Shown: positions 7,576 to 16,135 of the stretch, one piece after another
Layout of the letters: the number at the start of each line of letters is the position of its first letter
How positions within the stretch are numbered: position 1 is the first letter of the stretch
Origin: Streptomyces misionensis
GTDB taxonomy: Bacteria > Actinomycetota > Actinomycetes > Streptomycetales > Streptomycetaceae
DNA length: 41,102 nucleotides
NCBI RefSeq assembly: GCF_007896895.1
Contig: NZ_VOGW01000192.1
Span: forward strand, 1-41,102
Reading direction: 5' to 3'
Notes under the pieces: model-generated
What the model saw: only the letters and a program-made list of their open reading frames with translations
Databases searched by the model: none
Told to the model about the DNA's origin: nothing
Made by a program: the position numbers and the translations under genes

Positions 7576-8913
7576 TCAGTGAAGGCCGAAGTCCGGTACG
7601 GGACGGTCCGGTCCGAACAGCCGGGTCGGTACCGCGTCGGCCAGCACCCGGTACCCGGCGGGGTTCAGGTGCAGATGGTCGCCGACGTCCGACGACGGCA
7701 GAAGCCGCCGGGGTCGGCTCGGATCGCGGACCGCCCGGTCGAAGTCGAGGACGGCGTCGAAGCGGCCGCTGGTGCGGATCCAGCGGTTGACGGCCTGCCG
7801 GGCCGCCTCGCGGTAGCCGTTCGGGTCGTCGTAGTCCGTGTTCCCGCCGAAGGGCGTCAGCGTGGCGCCGTACACGGGGATGCCCTGCGCGTGCGCCCGG
7901 ACCACGATCTGGTCGTAGGCCGCGAGCAGATCCGCCGTCACCTGCCGCTGTGCGGCCTCGGTGGCGTCGGCGGTGCCGATGTCGTTGACGCCCTCGAAGA
8001 GGACCAGCCACCTCACCCCGCTCTGCGCCAGCACATCGCGGTCGAAGCGGGCCAGCACATTGGGTCCGAGACCGTCGTTGAGCACCCGGTTGCCGCCGGC
8101 CGCCTGGTTGAGGACCGCGACACCGGCGGTGCGGGGCGTGGACCGCAGCCGGGTCAGAAGCCGGTCCGTCCACCGGTCGTTGCCGTCGGTCGTGGAGCCC
8201 CGGCCGTCAGTCAGCGAGTCGCCCAGCACGACGGCCGCCGCCGTGCCGCTCTTCGACCAGACCTCCACCCCGCTCAGGAAGTACCAATGGGCGGTGGTCG
8301 CGGCCCCGCCGAGGTCCGCGTCGTCCACGTGGTCCCCGTTCACCATGTACGAGGTGGTCCGGGAGCCGGGGTGCGAGGTGATGTCGTCCGACGCCTGGCC
8401 GTCGGCCAGATAGAGCGTCACCGTGAGATTGCTGCCCGCCCGCAGGCCGAAGTCCAGCGGGTCGGACACGGCCTCCGCGCCCACCGGGACCACCGTCGAG
8501 GAGCGGCCGTCGAAGGTCACCTTCCGAGCGCTGCCCGGCTGGACGGCGCCGGACCCGGCGCGACCGCCGTCCGGGAGCGCCACCGACACCGCGGTGATGG
8601 GCAGCGCCGCGCCGCCGAACGCGTTGGAGAAGCGCAGCCGCAGATGCGTCCCGCCGACCGAGACGTGCACGGTCTGGCGCACCGTGCTGTCGGCGAAGAC
8701 CCGGCCCGGCCGGGTGAACGGCGCCGGGGGCATGTTGCCCGGCTCGGTCAGCTGGGGCGTCGAGGTCCAGGTGTTCACCCAGTGCCCGGCCGCGGCGATC
8801 CGGGCCGTGCTCACCGGGCGTGCGCCGCCGGCCGCGGAGGACGCGGCGACACCGGTGACGGTGAGCAGGGCCGCGGCGGCCAGGCTCGCCACGAGTGCGG
8901 ATGTTCGGGCCAT
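7576..8913 (-). CDS. Secreted SGNH/GDSL-type esterase
   Basis: A 445-aa exported hydrolase. Residues 1-28 are a Sec signal peptide (MARTSALVASLAAAALL..., cleavage near ASSAAGG). A beta-rich N-terminal part (about 45-215) precedes the SGNH hydrolase domain. Block I is VVLGDSLTDG with nucleophile Ser near 230, the Asn block is GVNDIG near 308, and the Asp/His pair DHLHLNPAG is near 410. GAAGGAGGG precedes ATG 8913. It lies 16 bp downstream of the GH115 gene and is surely co-transcribed. Given that partner, de-esterification of xylan (for example acetyl groups) outside the cell is likely but not proved by sequence. Confidence 0.93.
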   Translation of the reverse strand: MARTSALVASLAAAALLTVTGVAASSAAGGARPVSTARIAAAGHWVNTWTSTPQLTEPGNMPPAPFTRPGRVFADSTVRQTVHVSVGGTHLRLRFSNAFGGAALPITAVSVALPDGGRAGSGAVQPGSARKVTFDGRSSTVVPVGAEAVSDPLDFGLRAGSNLTVTLYLADGQASDDITSHPGSRTTSYMVNGDHVDDADLGGAATTAHWYFLSGVEVWSKSGTAAAVVLGDSLTDGRGSTTDGNDRWTDRLLTRLRSTPRTAGVAVLNQAAGGNRVLNDGLGPNVLARFDRDVLAQSGVRWLVLFEGVNDIGTADATEAAQRQVTADLLAAYDQIVVRAHAQGIPVYGATLTPFGGNTDYDDPNGYREAARQAVNRWIRTSGRFDAVLDFDRAVRDPSRPRRLLPSSDVGDHLHLNPAGYRVLADAVPTRLFGPDRPVPDFGLH

Positions 8914-8929
8914 GATCCGGTTCCCTCCT

Positions 8930-11900
8930 TCAGCGCAGCCGGAGGCTCTCGGGCGGGCCGAGGTAACTGGGCTTGAGCCCGCCGGTGTCCACGAGGAGGT
9001 TCTGCAGGACGACGGTGGGGTCGACCATCCAGAACTTCAGAACGTGGAGCCCGGGCCGGGTGATCCGGTGCGTGGTCGCGGTGACGTTGACGTTGTCGGA
9101 GGTGTTCCGCTGCCACTGCATGTTCATCGTGCCGTCGTCGGAGCCGGTGGCCTTCGTGATGTTCACCGACTGCGGCCGGTCGTCGTCGAAGGAGACGGCG
9201 TAGGTGAGGCCGTCGCTCGCCAGGATGTTGTTCCGGGGCGAGAGGTAGGCCGACACCGTGAGCGGTCCGGTCGTGAAGAGCGTGACGGGGTACTCCAGCC
9301 GGGGGCCGTCGCCGCCCGGTGTCTGCCGGGGCGCGGTGACCGGGAAGGGCTCCATGCCCGAGCCGGTCCTGCCGATGCCGGGGATGCGCCGCCAGGAGAC
9401 GACGCCCCCGCCGTGGGCGCGGCCGTAGTGGTCGGCCTCGATGGAGACGTGGCCGCCCGCCTCCACGAATCCGCGCAGGCTCCGCCGGGGCACGTCCGGG
9501 TTGTCCACCGGGACCCGCACCGTCACCCGCTCGCCGTCGGGGCCGGTGACGGTGACGGGCACACTGCGCCTGCCCTTGGGCGCCCGGGACCAGTCGGCCC
9601 GCACGGCGACCCGCACCTGGCCGTCGACCCGCCCCCTCGTCGCGTCCACGGACAGCCACGGGACCCCGGTCGTGATCCGGTACTCGAAGGGTGCCGTCCC
9701 CCGGTTGAAGATCTCGATGCAGGGGGCGGGTCCGGTGGCGTACGGGCTGAGCGCGGGCAGCGCGCAGTCGGCCGCGGAGCCGGGCCACGCCTGGTCGCAG
9801 CCGTCGACGGCGACCCCCATCCGGGAACCCGTGGCCGGGGTGATCCGCTTGACCGCCGGGAAGATCACGTCGGGGATGGCCGCGTTGTCGATCTGCGGCT
9901 GCTGCCAGGGGGCGTCCGGGCCGTACCGGGCGACATCGCCGTAGTCGATGTGCGGCTGGGTCTGGAAACCCTTCCATTTCCCGTCCGCCACCGTGTTGTT
10001 GAAGCGGTCGGCGAGTGCCTTGTCGGTACGGAAGTACGACTCGGCGGCCGTGGCGAGCGAGTTGGTGGTGGTCCGGCCCTGGGCGGCGTACAGGAGGTTG
10101 GTGAACTGGGCCTGGCGCAGGGCGTAGAGGTTGGCGGTCGCCTTCACCGCGTACAGCACCAGCTCGTAGTAGCCGTCCCGCCGGTCCGCCGGCAGCGCGG
10201 ACTCGATGCGCTCGGCCGCGGCGGACAGTTCCCGCCACTCCTGCGTGACGCGTTCCATCTCCTGGTAGTCGGTGATGCTGAACGGCGTCGCCTGGTCGTC
10301 GTAGACGACGGCGGAGGGGTCCGTGGCCAGGTCCTTGGCCGGGTCCACGGTGATCCTGCGGTTGAGCAACTCGGGCTTGCGGCGGGCCTGGAGACGCCCG
10401 TACGTGCCCAGCACCGCGGCGATGGCGGCGGCGTGCTCGGGCCCGAAGTTCTGTCGCGCGTAGTGCTCCAGCCACTCGGTGAGGTTCTCGACCGGCCACC
10501 GGGCGGGGTCCCAGGCGTAGTCCAGGAAGAACTGCGTGGGCAGCTCGTTGCTCTTCAGATCACCGGAGTTGACGATCCACAGCTGCCGGATGCCGTACGT
10601 GCAGGCCTGGTTGAGCTGGTCCCAGACATTGGCCAGGTTGGCGGTGTCGACCCACTTGTAGTTGCGGCCCGCGCCGACGTAGTCGAAGTGGTGGTAGAGG
10701 CCGTAACCGCCCTCGCGCGGCGGCAGCGACGGGTCCGGCACCAGGCGCAGATTGCCCCAGTTGTCGTCGGTGAAGACCACCGTCACGTCGTCGGGCGCCC
10801 GCAGCCCCTGCTCCCAGTAGCGCTGGACCTCCTTGTAGAACGTCCACACCTGCGGGGTCTCGGACAGCGGCCTGCCGGTGACGTCGGCGATGATCTGCCG
10901 CTGGGCGGAGACGATGCCGCGCATCAGGTCGATGCCGTCGCCGTCGGGCAGCGCGGTGTCGCCGTTGCCCCGCATGCCGAGGGTCACCACGCCCTCGAAG
11001 CCCTCGCGCACCTTGCGGCGGATGCCGTCCGCCCAGTACGCCTTGATGGCCTCGGCGTTGTGCCGGAAGCTCCACTCGCCGGTGCCGCCGTAGGGGTCGC
11101 TGCCCGGGGTGACGACCTTGCCCTGGGCGTCGCGCACGGCGGGTACGGCGTGCCGGTTCCACTCCTCGATGCCCCGCATCATGGGCGCCTCGTGGGAGGT
11201 GCCCATGACGATGCCGTACGCCGTCGCGGTGGCGTGGTTCTCCGGGTCGTCCTCGGCGAAGGCGCGCCCCCACACCGCGGGCCAGAGGTAGTTGGCCTTC
11301 AGGCGCAGCATCAGCTCGAAGACCTTGGCGTAGAAGGCGTGGTTGAAGCCGTCGGGGTGGCCGGGGGCCAGGCCGGGGCCGAACCGGGCCGGGGCCCAGG
11401 TGCCGAGCGCGGGGTTCTCGTCGTTGATGAAGAAGCCCCGGTACTTGACCGCGGGCGTGCCCTGGGTGTGGCGGCCGGGCCGGACGTGCAGCAGGTCCTG
11501 GTGGACGGGGGTGGCGTCGGCCCACCAGTACCAGGGCGAGACGCCGATGCCGCGGCTGACGTCGTAGACGCCGTAGACGGTGCCGCGCTGGTCGCTGCCG
11601 GCGATCACGAAGGCGCGGTCGACTCCGGGCAGCGGGTCGTCCACCACCTGCTCCAGGGAGGTCTCCCACTTGCCCGCGATCCCGGTCACGTCCAGCTTGC
11701 CCGCGGCCACCAGGGAGTCGATCAGCGGGCTCTTGCCGAGGGTGCCGATGAGGACGACCTCGCGCCGGCCCGCCGGGAGGGTGTGGGACAGGTCCGGCTC
11801 GACGCCCGTGACCCGCTGGAGGTCGCCCTGGAGGTCACCGGCCGCGCGGACGACGCCCGGGTGGTCGTCGGCGCTGACCACGAGGGGGGTGGCCGCGCCG

Positions 11901-12133
11901 CGCTCGACGAGCGGGAAGGTGCCGGGCCCGCGTGAGGTGGTGATGTACGCGCCGGGGTCGGTGGGCCGCGCCGGACTCCCGGACGTACCCGCAACGGCGG
12001 GCCCGGCCGCGCCCAGCAGCGAGGCGGCGGGGGTCGCCAGTGCGGTGAGTCCGGCTCCGAGGGCCAGTGCCGTTCGCCGGCTCATGTCGGTGCCGGGTCG
12101 TGTCGGGTGGGGCCCGCGCCGCGCAGAATCCAT
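8930..12133 (-). CDS. GH115 family xylan alpha-1,2-glucuronidase
   Basis: A 1067-aa secreted glycoside hydrolase. The leader has a twin-arginine motif (SRRTALALGAGL, Arg19-Arg20) and a hydrophobic stretch ending near AVAGTS. The catalytic region (about 60-680) contains GH115 hallmarks: VKYRGFFINDENPALGTW, LRLKANYLWPAVWGRAF, GIVMGTSHEAPMMR, VTLGMRGNGD, and FTDDNWGNLR. The C-terminal beta-sandwich (about 760-1060) is the usual GH115 C-domain. GH115 enzymes remove (4-O-methyl-)glucuronic acid from internal and terminal xylose of xylan. ATG 12133 has GGAGG 5 nt upstream, and the alternative at 12085 lacks one. It is first gene of a two-gene unit, divergent from a LacI repressor. Confidence 0.94.
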   Translation of the reverse strand: MDSARRGPHPTRPGTDMSRRTALALGAGLTALATPAASLLGAAGPAVAGTSGSPARPTDPGAYITTSRGPGTFPLVERGAATPLVVSADDHPGVVRAAGDLQGDLQRVTGVEPDLSHTLPAGRREVVLIGTLGKSPLIDSLVAAGKLDVTGIAGKWETSLEQVVDDPLPGVDRAFVIAGSDQRGTVYGVYDVSRGIGVSPWYWWADATPVHQDLLHVRPGRHTQGTPAVKYRGFFINDENPALGTWAPARFGPGLAPGHPDGFNHAFYAKVFELMLRLKANYLWPAVWGRAFAEDDPENHATATAYGIVMGTSHEAPMMRGIEEWNRHAVPAVRDAQGKVVTPGSDPYGGTGEWSFRHNAEAIKAYWADGIRRKVREGFEGVVTLGMRGNGDTALPDGDGIDLMRGIVSAQRQIIADVTGRPLSETPQVWTFYKEVQRYWEQGLRAPDDVTVVFTDDNWGNLRLVPDPSLPPREGGYGLYHHFDYVGAGRNYKWVDTANLANVWDQLNQACTYGIRQLWIVNSGDLKSNELPTQFFLDYAWDPARWPVENLTEWLEHYARQNFGPEHAAAIAAVLGTYGRLQARRKPELLNRRITVDPAKDLATDPSAVVYDDQATPFSITDYQEMERVTQEWRELSAAAERIESALPADRRDGYYELVLYAVKATANLYALRQAQFTNLLYAAQGRTTTNSLATAAESYFRTDKALADRFNNTVADGKWKGFQTQPHIDYGDVARYGPDAPWQQPQIDNAAIPDVIFPAVKRITPATGSRMGVAVDGCDQAWPGSAADCALPALSPYATGPAPCIEIFNRGTAPFEYRITTGVPWLSVDATRGRVDGQVRVAVRADWSRAPKGRRSVPVTVTGPDGERVTVRVPVDNPDVPRRSLRGFVEAGGHVSIEADHYGRAHGGGVVSWRRIPGIGRTGSGMEPFPVTAPRQTPGGDGPRLEYPVTLFTTGPLTVSAYLSPRNNILASDGLTYAVSFDDDRPQSVNITKATGSDDGTMNMQWQRNTSDNVNVTATTHRITRPGLHVLKFWMVDPTVVLQNLLVDTGGLKPSYLGPPESLRLR

Positions 12134-12163
12134 GCCGCCCTCCGTGGGGCCCGCAAGCGCCCC

Positions 12164-12209
12164 TTTCGCGGATACTGTTTCCGGAAAATTTCCGGAAGTT
12201 GTCGCGAAA
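12164..12209. promoter_or_regulatory. Nested dyad operator between GH115 and LacI genes
   Basis: The core is a perfect 19-bp palindrome, TTCCGGAAAATTTCCGGAA (12179-12197), centred on one A. It is flanked by TTTCGCG (12164-12170) and CGCGAAA (12203-12209), a second inverted pair with nearly the same centre (12186.5 against 12188). It starts 31 bp upstream of the GH115 start, where that promoter should be, and lies 150 bp upstream of the LacI gene. It is the natural operator candidate for the LacI protein at 12361, with CGCGAAA-type arms resembling streptomycete LacI sites. Confidence 0.65.
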
Positions 12210-12360
12210 CGTTAGGGACGGGCCGACCGGCCGTCAATACGCGCGGCACCAACTGCCCCGTGCGGGCGCTGGGTTGACAGCAGAGGCGGCCCGGTCCGGC
12301 ACCCCCGTGGGCCGCGCGCGGCGATTGCCTATGCTGAGGAGCGCAGGCGAGGAGGCTCGG

Positions 12361-13380
12361 ATGGCAGCACAGGACGCGGGGCGCGTCACGATCGCGGACA
12401 TCGCCCGGGAGGCGGGCGTGTCCCTGCCGACGGTCTCCCGGGTGCTCAACGGGCGCGCCGATGTGTCCCCTTCGACCCGCCGCCGGGTCGAGGAACTGCT
12501 GGCCCACCACGGCTACCGGCGGCGCGCCGCGCAGCCCGCCGGCCGGGCCGAACTGATCGACCTGGTCTTCAACGACCTCGACAGCCCCTGGGCCGTGGAG
12601 ATCCTGCGCGGTGTGGAGGACGTGGCGCACGCCTCGGGCCTGGGCACCGTGGTCTCCGCGGTGCACCACCGCAGCACCTCCGCCCGGCAGTGGCTGGTCA
12701 ACCTGCGGGCGCGGGCCTCCGACGGCGTCATCCTGGTGACCTCGGACCTGGCGCCCGAACTCCACGCCGAGCTGCGCCGCCTGGGCGTGCCCACCGTCAT
12801 CGTCGACCCGGCCGGGGTGCCCACCTACGGCATACCGACGATCGGCGCCATGAACTGGGCCGGCGGGCGCAGCGCCGTCGAGCACCTGCTCGCCCTCGGG
12901 CACCGCCGCATAGGCGTCATCACCGGCCCGCCGACGCTGTTGTGCAGCCGGGCCCGCCTGGACGGGTACCGGGCCGCGCTGGAGTCCTCCGGTGCGGAGA
13001 TCGACGACCGGCTCGTCCGGCAGGGCGACTTCTCCCACGAGGCAGGCTTCCGCGCCGGCACCGGGCTGATCGGCCTCGCGGACCCGCCGACCGCGATCTT
13101 CGCGTCCAGCGACCAGATGGCGCTCGGCGTCTACGAGGCGGCCCGGCAGCACGGGCTGCGCATCCCGGACGACCTCAGCGTGGTCGGCTTCGACGACCTG
13201 CCCCAGGTCCAGTGGTCCCCACCGCCGCTCACCACCGTCCGCCAGCCGCTCGACGAGATGGGCCAGGTCGCCGCGCGTACGCTGCTGCGGCTGATCCAGG
13301 GCGAGACCCTGGAGAGCCCGCACATCGAACTCGCCACCCGGCTCGTGGTCCGCAGCAGCACCGGCCCCGTGCCCCGCTGA
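12361..13380 (+). CDS. LacI family repressor of the xylan-debranching unit
   Basis: A 339-aa regulator. The N-terminal LacI helix-turn-helix VTIADIAREAGVSLPTVSRVLNG (about residues 9-31) with hinge helix is followed by a type I periplasmic-binding-protein-like effector domain (from about 68). Conserved segments include GHRRIGVITGP, DGYRAAL, and LSVVGFDDLP near the C-terminus. Start ATG 12361 follows GAGGAGG at good spacing; upstream in-frame codons back to 12067 are not protein-like. It is divergent from the GH115/SGNH unit and probably represses it until a (glucurono)xylo-oligosaccharide binds. The effector is inference. Confidence 0.93.
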   Translation: MAAQDAGRVTIADIAREAGVSLPTVSRVLNGRADVSPSTRRRVEELLAHHGYRRRAAQPAGRAELIDLVFNDLDSPWAVEILRGVEDVAHASGLGTVVSAVHHRSTSARQWLVNLRARASDGVILVTSDLAPELHAELRRLGVPTVIVDPAGVPTYGIPTIGAMNWAGGRSAVEHLLALGHRRIGVITGPPTLLCSRARLDGYRAALESSGAEIDDRLVRQGDFSHEAGFRAGTGLIGLADPPTAIFASSDQMALGVYEAARQHGLRIPDDLSVVGFDDLPQVQWSPPPLTTVRQPLDEMGQVAARTLLRLIQGETLESPHIELATRLVVRSSTGPVPR

Positions 13381-13504
13381 TCACTCCCCGTGCGGTACGG
13401 CGCCCGCCGCGTTTGGGCGAGCCGGTCCCCGTGTGGTCGCCGCCGGCCTCGTCGGAGTGACGCAGGACACGGGAACCGCCGGGTGCGTGCGGAGAGAAGT
13501 GGAT

Positions 13505-14131
13505 GTGAACAAGTCAGACAACGACACGCGCCGCCGCGTGCGCGAGGGGGACCGCGAGGCGTTCGCCCTGCTCTACGAGGATTTCGCCCGGGCCGTGTAC
13601 AACCACGCGCTGCGGCTGACCGGTGACTGGTCGACGGCCGAAGAGGTCATGTCGGAGACCTTCCTGACCGCGTGGCGCTCGCGGGACCGGGTCCAGGAGG
13701 AGGGTGGTTCACTGCTGCCCTGGCTGCTGGGCATCGCCACCCACAAGGCCGACAACGCGCGCCGCGGCGCCCGCCGGCGGCAGCTGTTCCTGGCGCGCCA
13801 GTCCCCGCGCGAGGTGGAGGACTTCGCCGCCCGAACCGCCGCGCGGATCGACGACGCGCGCCGACTGCGCGCCGTACAGGCGGCGTTGGGCCGACTGCGG
13901 CGCCCGGAACGGGAGGTGCTGGTCCTGTGCGTGTGGTCGGGCCTGGACTACCAGGAGACGGCCGAGGCGCTGGGCATCCCGGTCGGCACCGTGCGGTCCC
14001 GGCTGTCACGCGCCCGCCGGAAGCTCGCCCGGCTCGCCGACGAAAGCGGCCGGGAACCCCGAGTCCGCCGCGGAGAGACAACCAGTGCGGCCGCGCTCGC
14101 GGCCCTGCCCGTGCGGGAGGAACTCACATGA
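13505..14131 (+). CDS. ECF-type RNA polymerase sigma factor
   Basis: A 208-aa sigma-70 family protein with region 2 (about residues 12-80: FALLYEDFARAVYNHALRLTGDWSTAEEVMSETFLTAW) and region 4 (about 115-170: LGRLRRPEREVLVLCVWSGLDYQETAEALGIPVGTVRSRLSRARRKL). Region 3 is absent, as in ECF factors. GTG 13505 was chosen because GGAGAG lies 8 nt upstream; a longer frame opens at 13433 but adds unrelated residues. Its stop overlaps the start of the next gene by 4 nt (ATGA), so the two are coupled. The pairing with CU044_5270-type proteins is recurrent in actinobacteria and suggests a cell-envelope-sensing pair. Confidence 0.92.
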   Translation: MNKSDNDTRRRVREGDREAFALLYEDFARAVYNHALRLTGDWSTAEEVMSETFLTAWRSRDRVQEEGGSLLPWLLGIATHKADNARRGARRRQLFLARQSPREVEDFAARTAARIDDARRLRAVQAALGRLRRPEREVLVLCVWSGLDYQETAEALGIPVGTVRSRLSRARRKLARLADESGREPRVRRGETTSAAALAALPVREELT

Positions 14132-15186
14132 CCGACAGCACCGCTTCCCGGAACCGGCCCGACGACCGCGACGAGATCGCCCGTCTGCTGCCGGCCCCGG
14201 CCGACCGGGACCTCACGCGCGAGCAGCACCTACGGCACAAGGAACTGCTCATGCACCACATCGACCACGACCGGGCCGCGTCCGCCGCGGCCGCCGAACC
14301 CGTCCGGCGCACCCCGTGGCGCAGGCCCGTACTCGTCGCGTCGGCCACCGCGCTGGCCCTGGCCGGCGCGCTGACCGCGGGCGTCGCCATGACCGGCACC
14401 GAGGGGCGGGCCCACGGCGGCACCGCGGCGACGGCCACGGAGTCGCGGCCCGCCGCGGCCCTGCTGCACCGGATCTCCGCCGCCGCGGCACGGCACGACA
14501 CGCCCACCGTGCGCGACGACCAGTTCGTGTACACCCGGGAGAAGATCCGGGAGGCCGACGTGACCAGCGGCAAGGCCGTCGTCGGCCCGCTGAAGGACTA
14601 CGAGTCGTGGCTCGCGCAGGAACCCGGACCGCTGCACAAGCTCGGACTGTTCCGGGTCGACGGCGAGACCCTGCCCATCAACGCCCAGCTGGGCGACACC
14701 GAAGGCACCCCGGCCGGCCTCGGCCGTCCCACCTACCGCTGGCTCGGCTCACTGCCCACCGACCCCGGCCGGCTGCTCGACTACCTGTACGCCAAGACGC
14801 CCGAGGCCGAGCGACGCCAGCGCGACCAGGCGGTGTTCGAGCAGATCGGCAGCCTGCTCGGCGGGGTGATGCCGCCTCGCACGGCCGCCGCCCTCTACCG
14901 GGCCGCCGCCGAGATCCCCGGCGTCCGCCGGACCGCCGAGGCACGGGACGTGATCGGCCGGCAGGGTCTCGGCATCGTCCGCGACGACACGCGCTACGGC
15001 GTACGCACCGAGTGGGTCTTCGACGCGAAGGACTACGTCTTCCTCGGCGCCCGCACCTACCTGACCAGGGACACGTCGTACGGGAAGGCCGGGACCCTGC
15101 TGTCCGGCACGGCCGAACTGGCCCACGCCGTCGTCGACGAGGCGGGACAGCGGCCCGCCGACGGGGACCGCACGCGCACCGCCTGA
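14128..15186 (+). CDS. CU044_5270-type membrane protein, putative anti-sigma
   Basis: A 352-aa protein. A charged cytoplasmic N-terminus (1-65) with RDEIARLLPAPADRDLT is followed by one membrane helix (about 67-88) and a large extracytoplasmic domain. That domain contains VYTREKIREADV and, near the C-terminus, GIVRDDTRYGVRTEWVFDAKDY-type strands. This one-helix topology and ATGA coupling to the sigma gene match the CU044_5270 family, generally assumed to regulate the partner sigma factor. No ZAS zinc motif is visible. The anti-sigma role is inferred from context only. A GGGAGG ribosome-binding site precedes ATG 14128. Confidence 0.85.
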   Translation: MTDSTASRNRPDDRDEIARLLPAPADRDLTREQHLRHKELLMHHIDHDRAASAAAAEPVRRTPWRRPVLVASATALALAGALTAGVAMTGTEGRAHGGTAATATESRPAAALLHRISAAAARHDTPTVRDDQFVYTREKIREADVTSGKAVVGPLKDYESWLAQEPGPLHKLGLFRVDGETLPINAQLGDTEGTPAGLGRPTYRWLGSLPTDPGRLLDYLYAKTPEAERRQRDQAVFEQIGSLLGGVMPPRTAAALYRAAAEIPGVRRTAEARDVIGRQGLGIVRDDTRYGVRTEWVFDAKDYVFLGARTYLTRDTSYGKAGTLLSGTAELAHAVVDEAGQRPADGDRTRTA

Positions 15187-15192
15187 CGACCG

Positions 15193-15233
15193 GCCGCGAT
15201 GCCCGCCACGGCCTTTGCGGCAGGCATCGCGGC
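15193..15233. terminator. Bidirectional terminator between convergent genes
   Basis: GCCGCGATGCC (15193-15203) pairs perfectly with GGCATCGCGGC (15223-15233). The stem extends inward through GCC/GGC after one mismatch, and the loop contains CCTTTG. It lies 6 bp after the stop of the CU044_5270-type gene and 14 bp before the stop of the convergent permease gene, so it can serve both. Confidence 0.75.
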
Positions 15234-15247
15234 ACCCGGCCCGGGGG

Positions 15248-16135
15248 TCACCCCTTGTTCGAGCCGAGCGTCAGCCCGCCGACGAACTGCCGCTGGAGCG
15301 CGAAGTACACGGCCAGGGTCGGGATCGCGGTCAGCAGGGAGCCGGCCGCGACCAGGTTCGGGTCGGTGAAGTACTGGCCGGAGAGGTTGTTCAGGGCCGA
15401 GGTGACCGGCATGTTCGCGCCGGTCGAGATCAGCACGAGGGCCCAGAAGAAGTCGTTGTAGATCCAGATCGACAGCAAGGTCGCGAGCGCCGCCATCGCC
15501 GGTCGGCACAGCGGCAGCGTGATCTGCCAGTACAGCCGCCACACCGACGCCCCGTCGACCAGCGCGGCCTCGGTCAGCTCGTGCGGCAGCGAGCGCATGT
15601 AGTTGCTCAGCACGAACGCGCAGAACCCGGACTGGAACGCCACATGGATCAGCACGAGACCGAGCGCGGAGTCGTAGAGCTTGCCGCTCGCCGTGATGCC
15701 CGGCAGGTCCGTCAGCAGGTACAGCCGGTACAGCGGGGTGATGATCACCTGCTGCGGGAGGAGGTTGCCGGCCGTGAAGACCAGCAGCAGGGCCAGGTCG
15801 AGCCGGAAGTCGAAGCGGCTGACGTGGAAGGCCACGCAGGAGGACAGGAACAGGGTCAGCAGCACGGCCGGTACGGCGATCACCAGCGTGTTGCCGAAGT
15901 AGTGCAGCATGTCCGACTGCCGGAAGGCGTGGGTGAAGTTCTCGAAGGTCAGCCGGTCCGGCCAGGACACATACCCCTTGGCGCTGGTCTCGGCGTACGG
16001 CCGCAGCGCCGAGAAGACGGCCCACAGCAGCGGCGCCAGCCACGCCAGGGCCGTGCCGGCGAGGAAGACGTGCAGCACCACCCGGGCCGGGCGGACGGGG
16101 GCGCGGCGCTTGGGCGGGAGGGTGGAGGCGCTCAT
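15248..16135 (-). CDS. Carbohydrate ABC transporter permease (MalG type)
   Basis: A 295-aa inner-membrane permease of the CUT1 class with six predicted helices, starting around ARVVLHVFLAGTALAWLAPLLWAVFSAL. The EAA cytoplasmic loop reads ELTEAALVDGASVWRLYWQITLPL, the contact site for the ATPase. C-terminal helices include ALATLLSIWIYNDFFWALVLI. ATG 16135 overlaps the stop of the upstream permease gene by 4 nt. It is last gene of the binding protein-permease-permease unit. No ATPase gene is nearby, so the importer presumably uses the shared ATPase MsiK, as many streptomycete CUT1 systems do. Confidence 0.94.
   Translation of the reverse strand: MSASTLPPKRRAPVRPARVVLHVFLAGTALAWLAPLLWAVFSALRPYAETSAKGYVSWPDRLTFENFTHAFRQSDMLHYFGNTLVIAVPAVLLTLFLSSCVAFHVSRFDFRLDLALLLVFTAGNLLPQQVIITPLYRLYLLTDLPGITASGKLYDSALGLVLIHVAFQSGFCAFVLSNYMRSLPHELTEAALVDGASVWRLYWQITLPLCRPAMAALATLLSIWIYNDFFWALVLISTGANMPVTSALNNLSGQYFTDPNLVAAGSLLTAIPTLAVYFALQRQFVGGLTLGSNKG

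Noticed and set aside
5462..8173. Long minus-strand open frame across the MDR, relic and PNPOx region
   Set aside because: It crosses several real genes, has low-complexity Arg/Pro/Gly composition, no signature and no suitable start.
8423..11935. Very long plus-strand open frame opposite the GH115 gene
   Set aside because: It is antisense to a clear GH115 protein. The translation is rich in Gly/Arg/Val/His/Asp repeats with no domain, as expected for the complement of GC-biased codons.
13470..13504. ECF autoregulatory promoter (GGGAACC) before the sigma gene
   Set aside because: GGGAACC is followed by a CGT-like -10 only about 8 bp away; the 16-17 bp spacing needed is not present.
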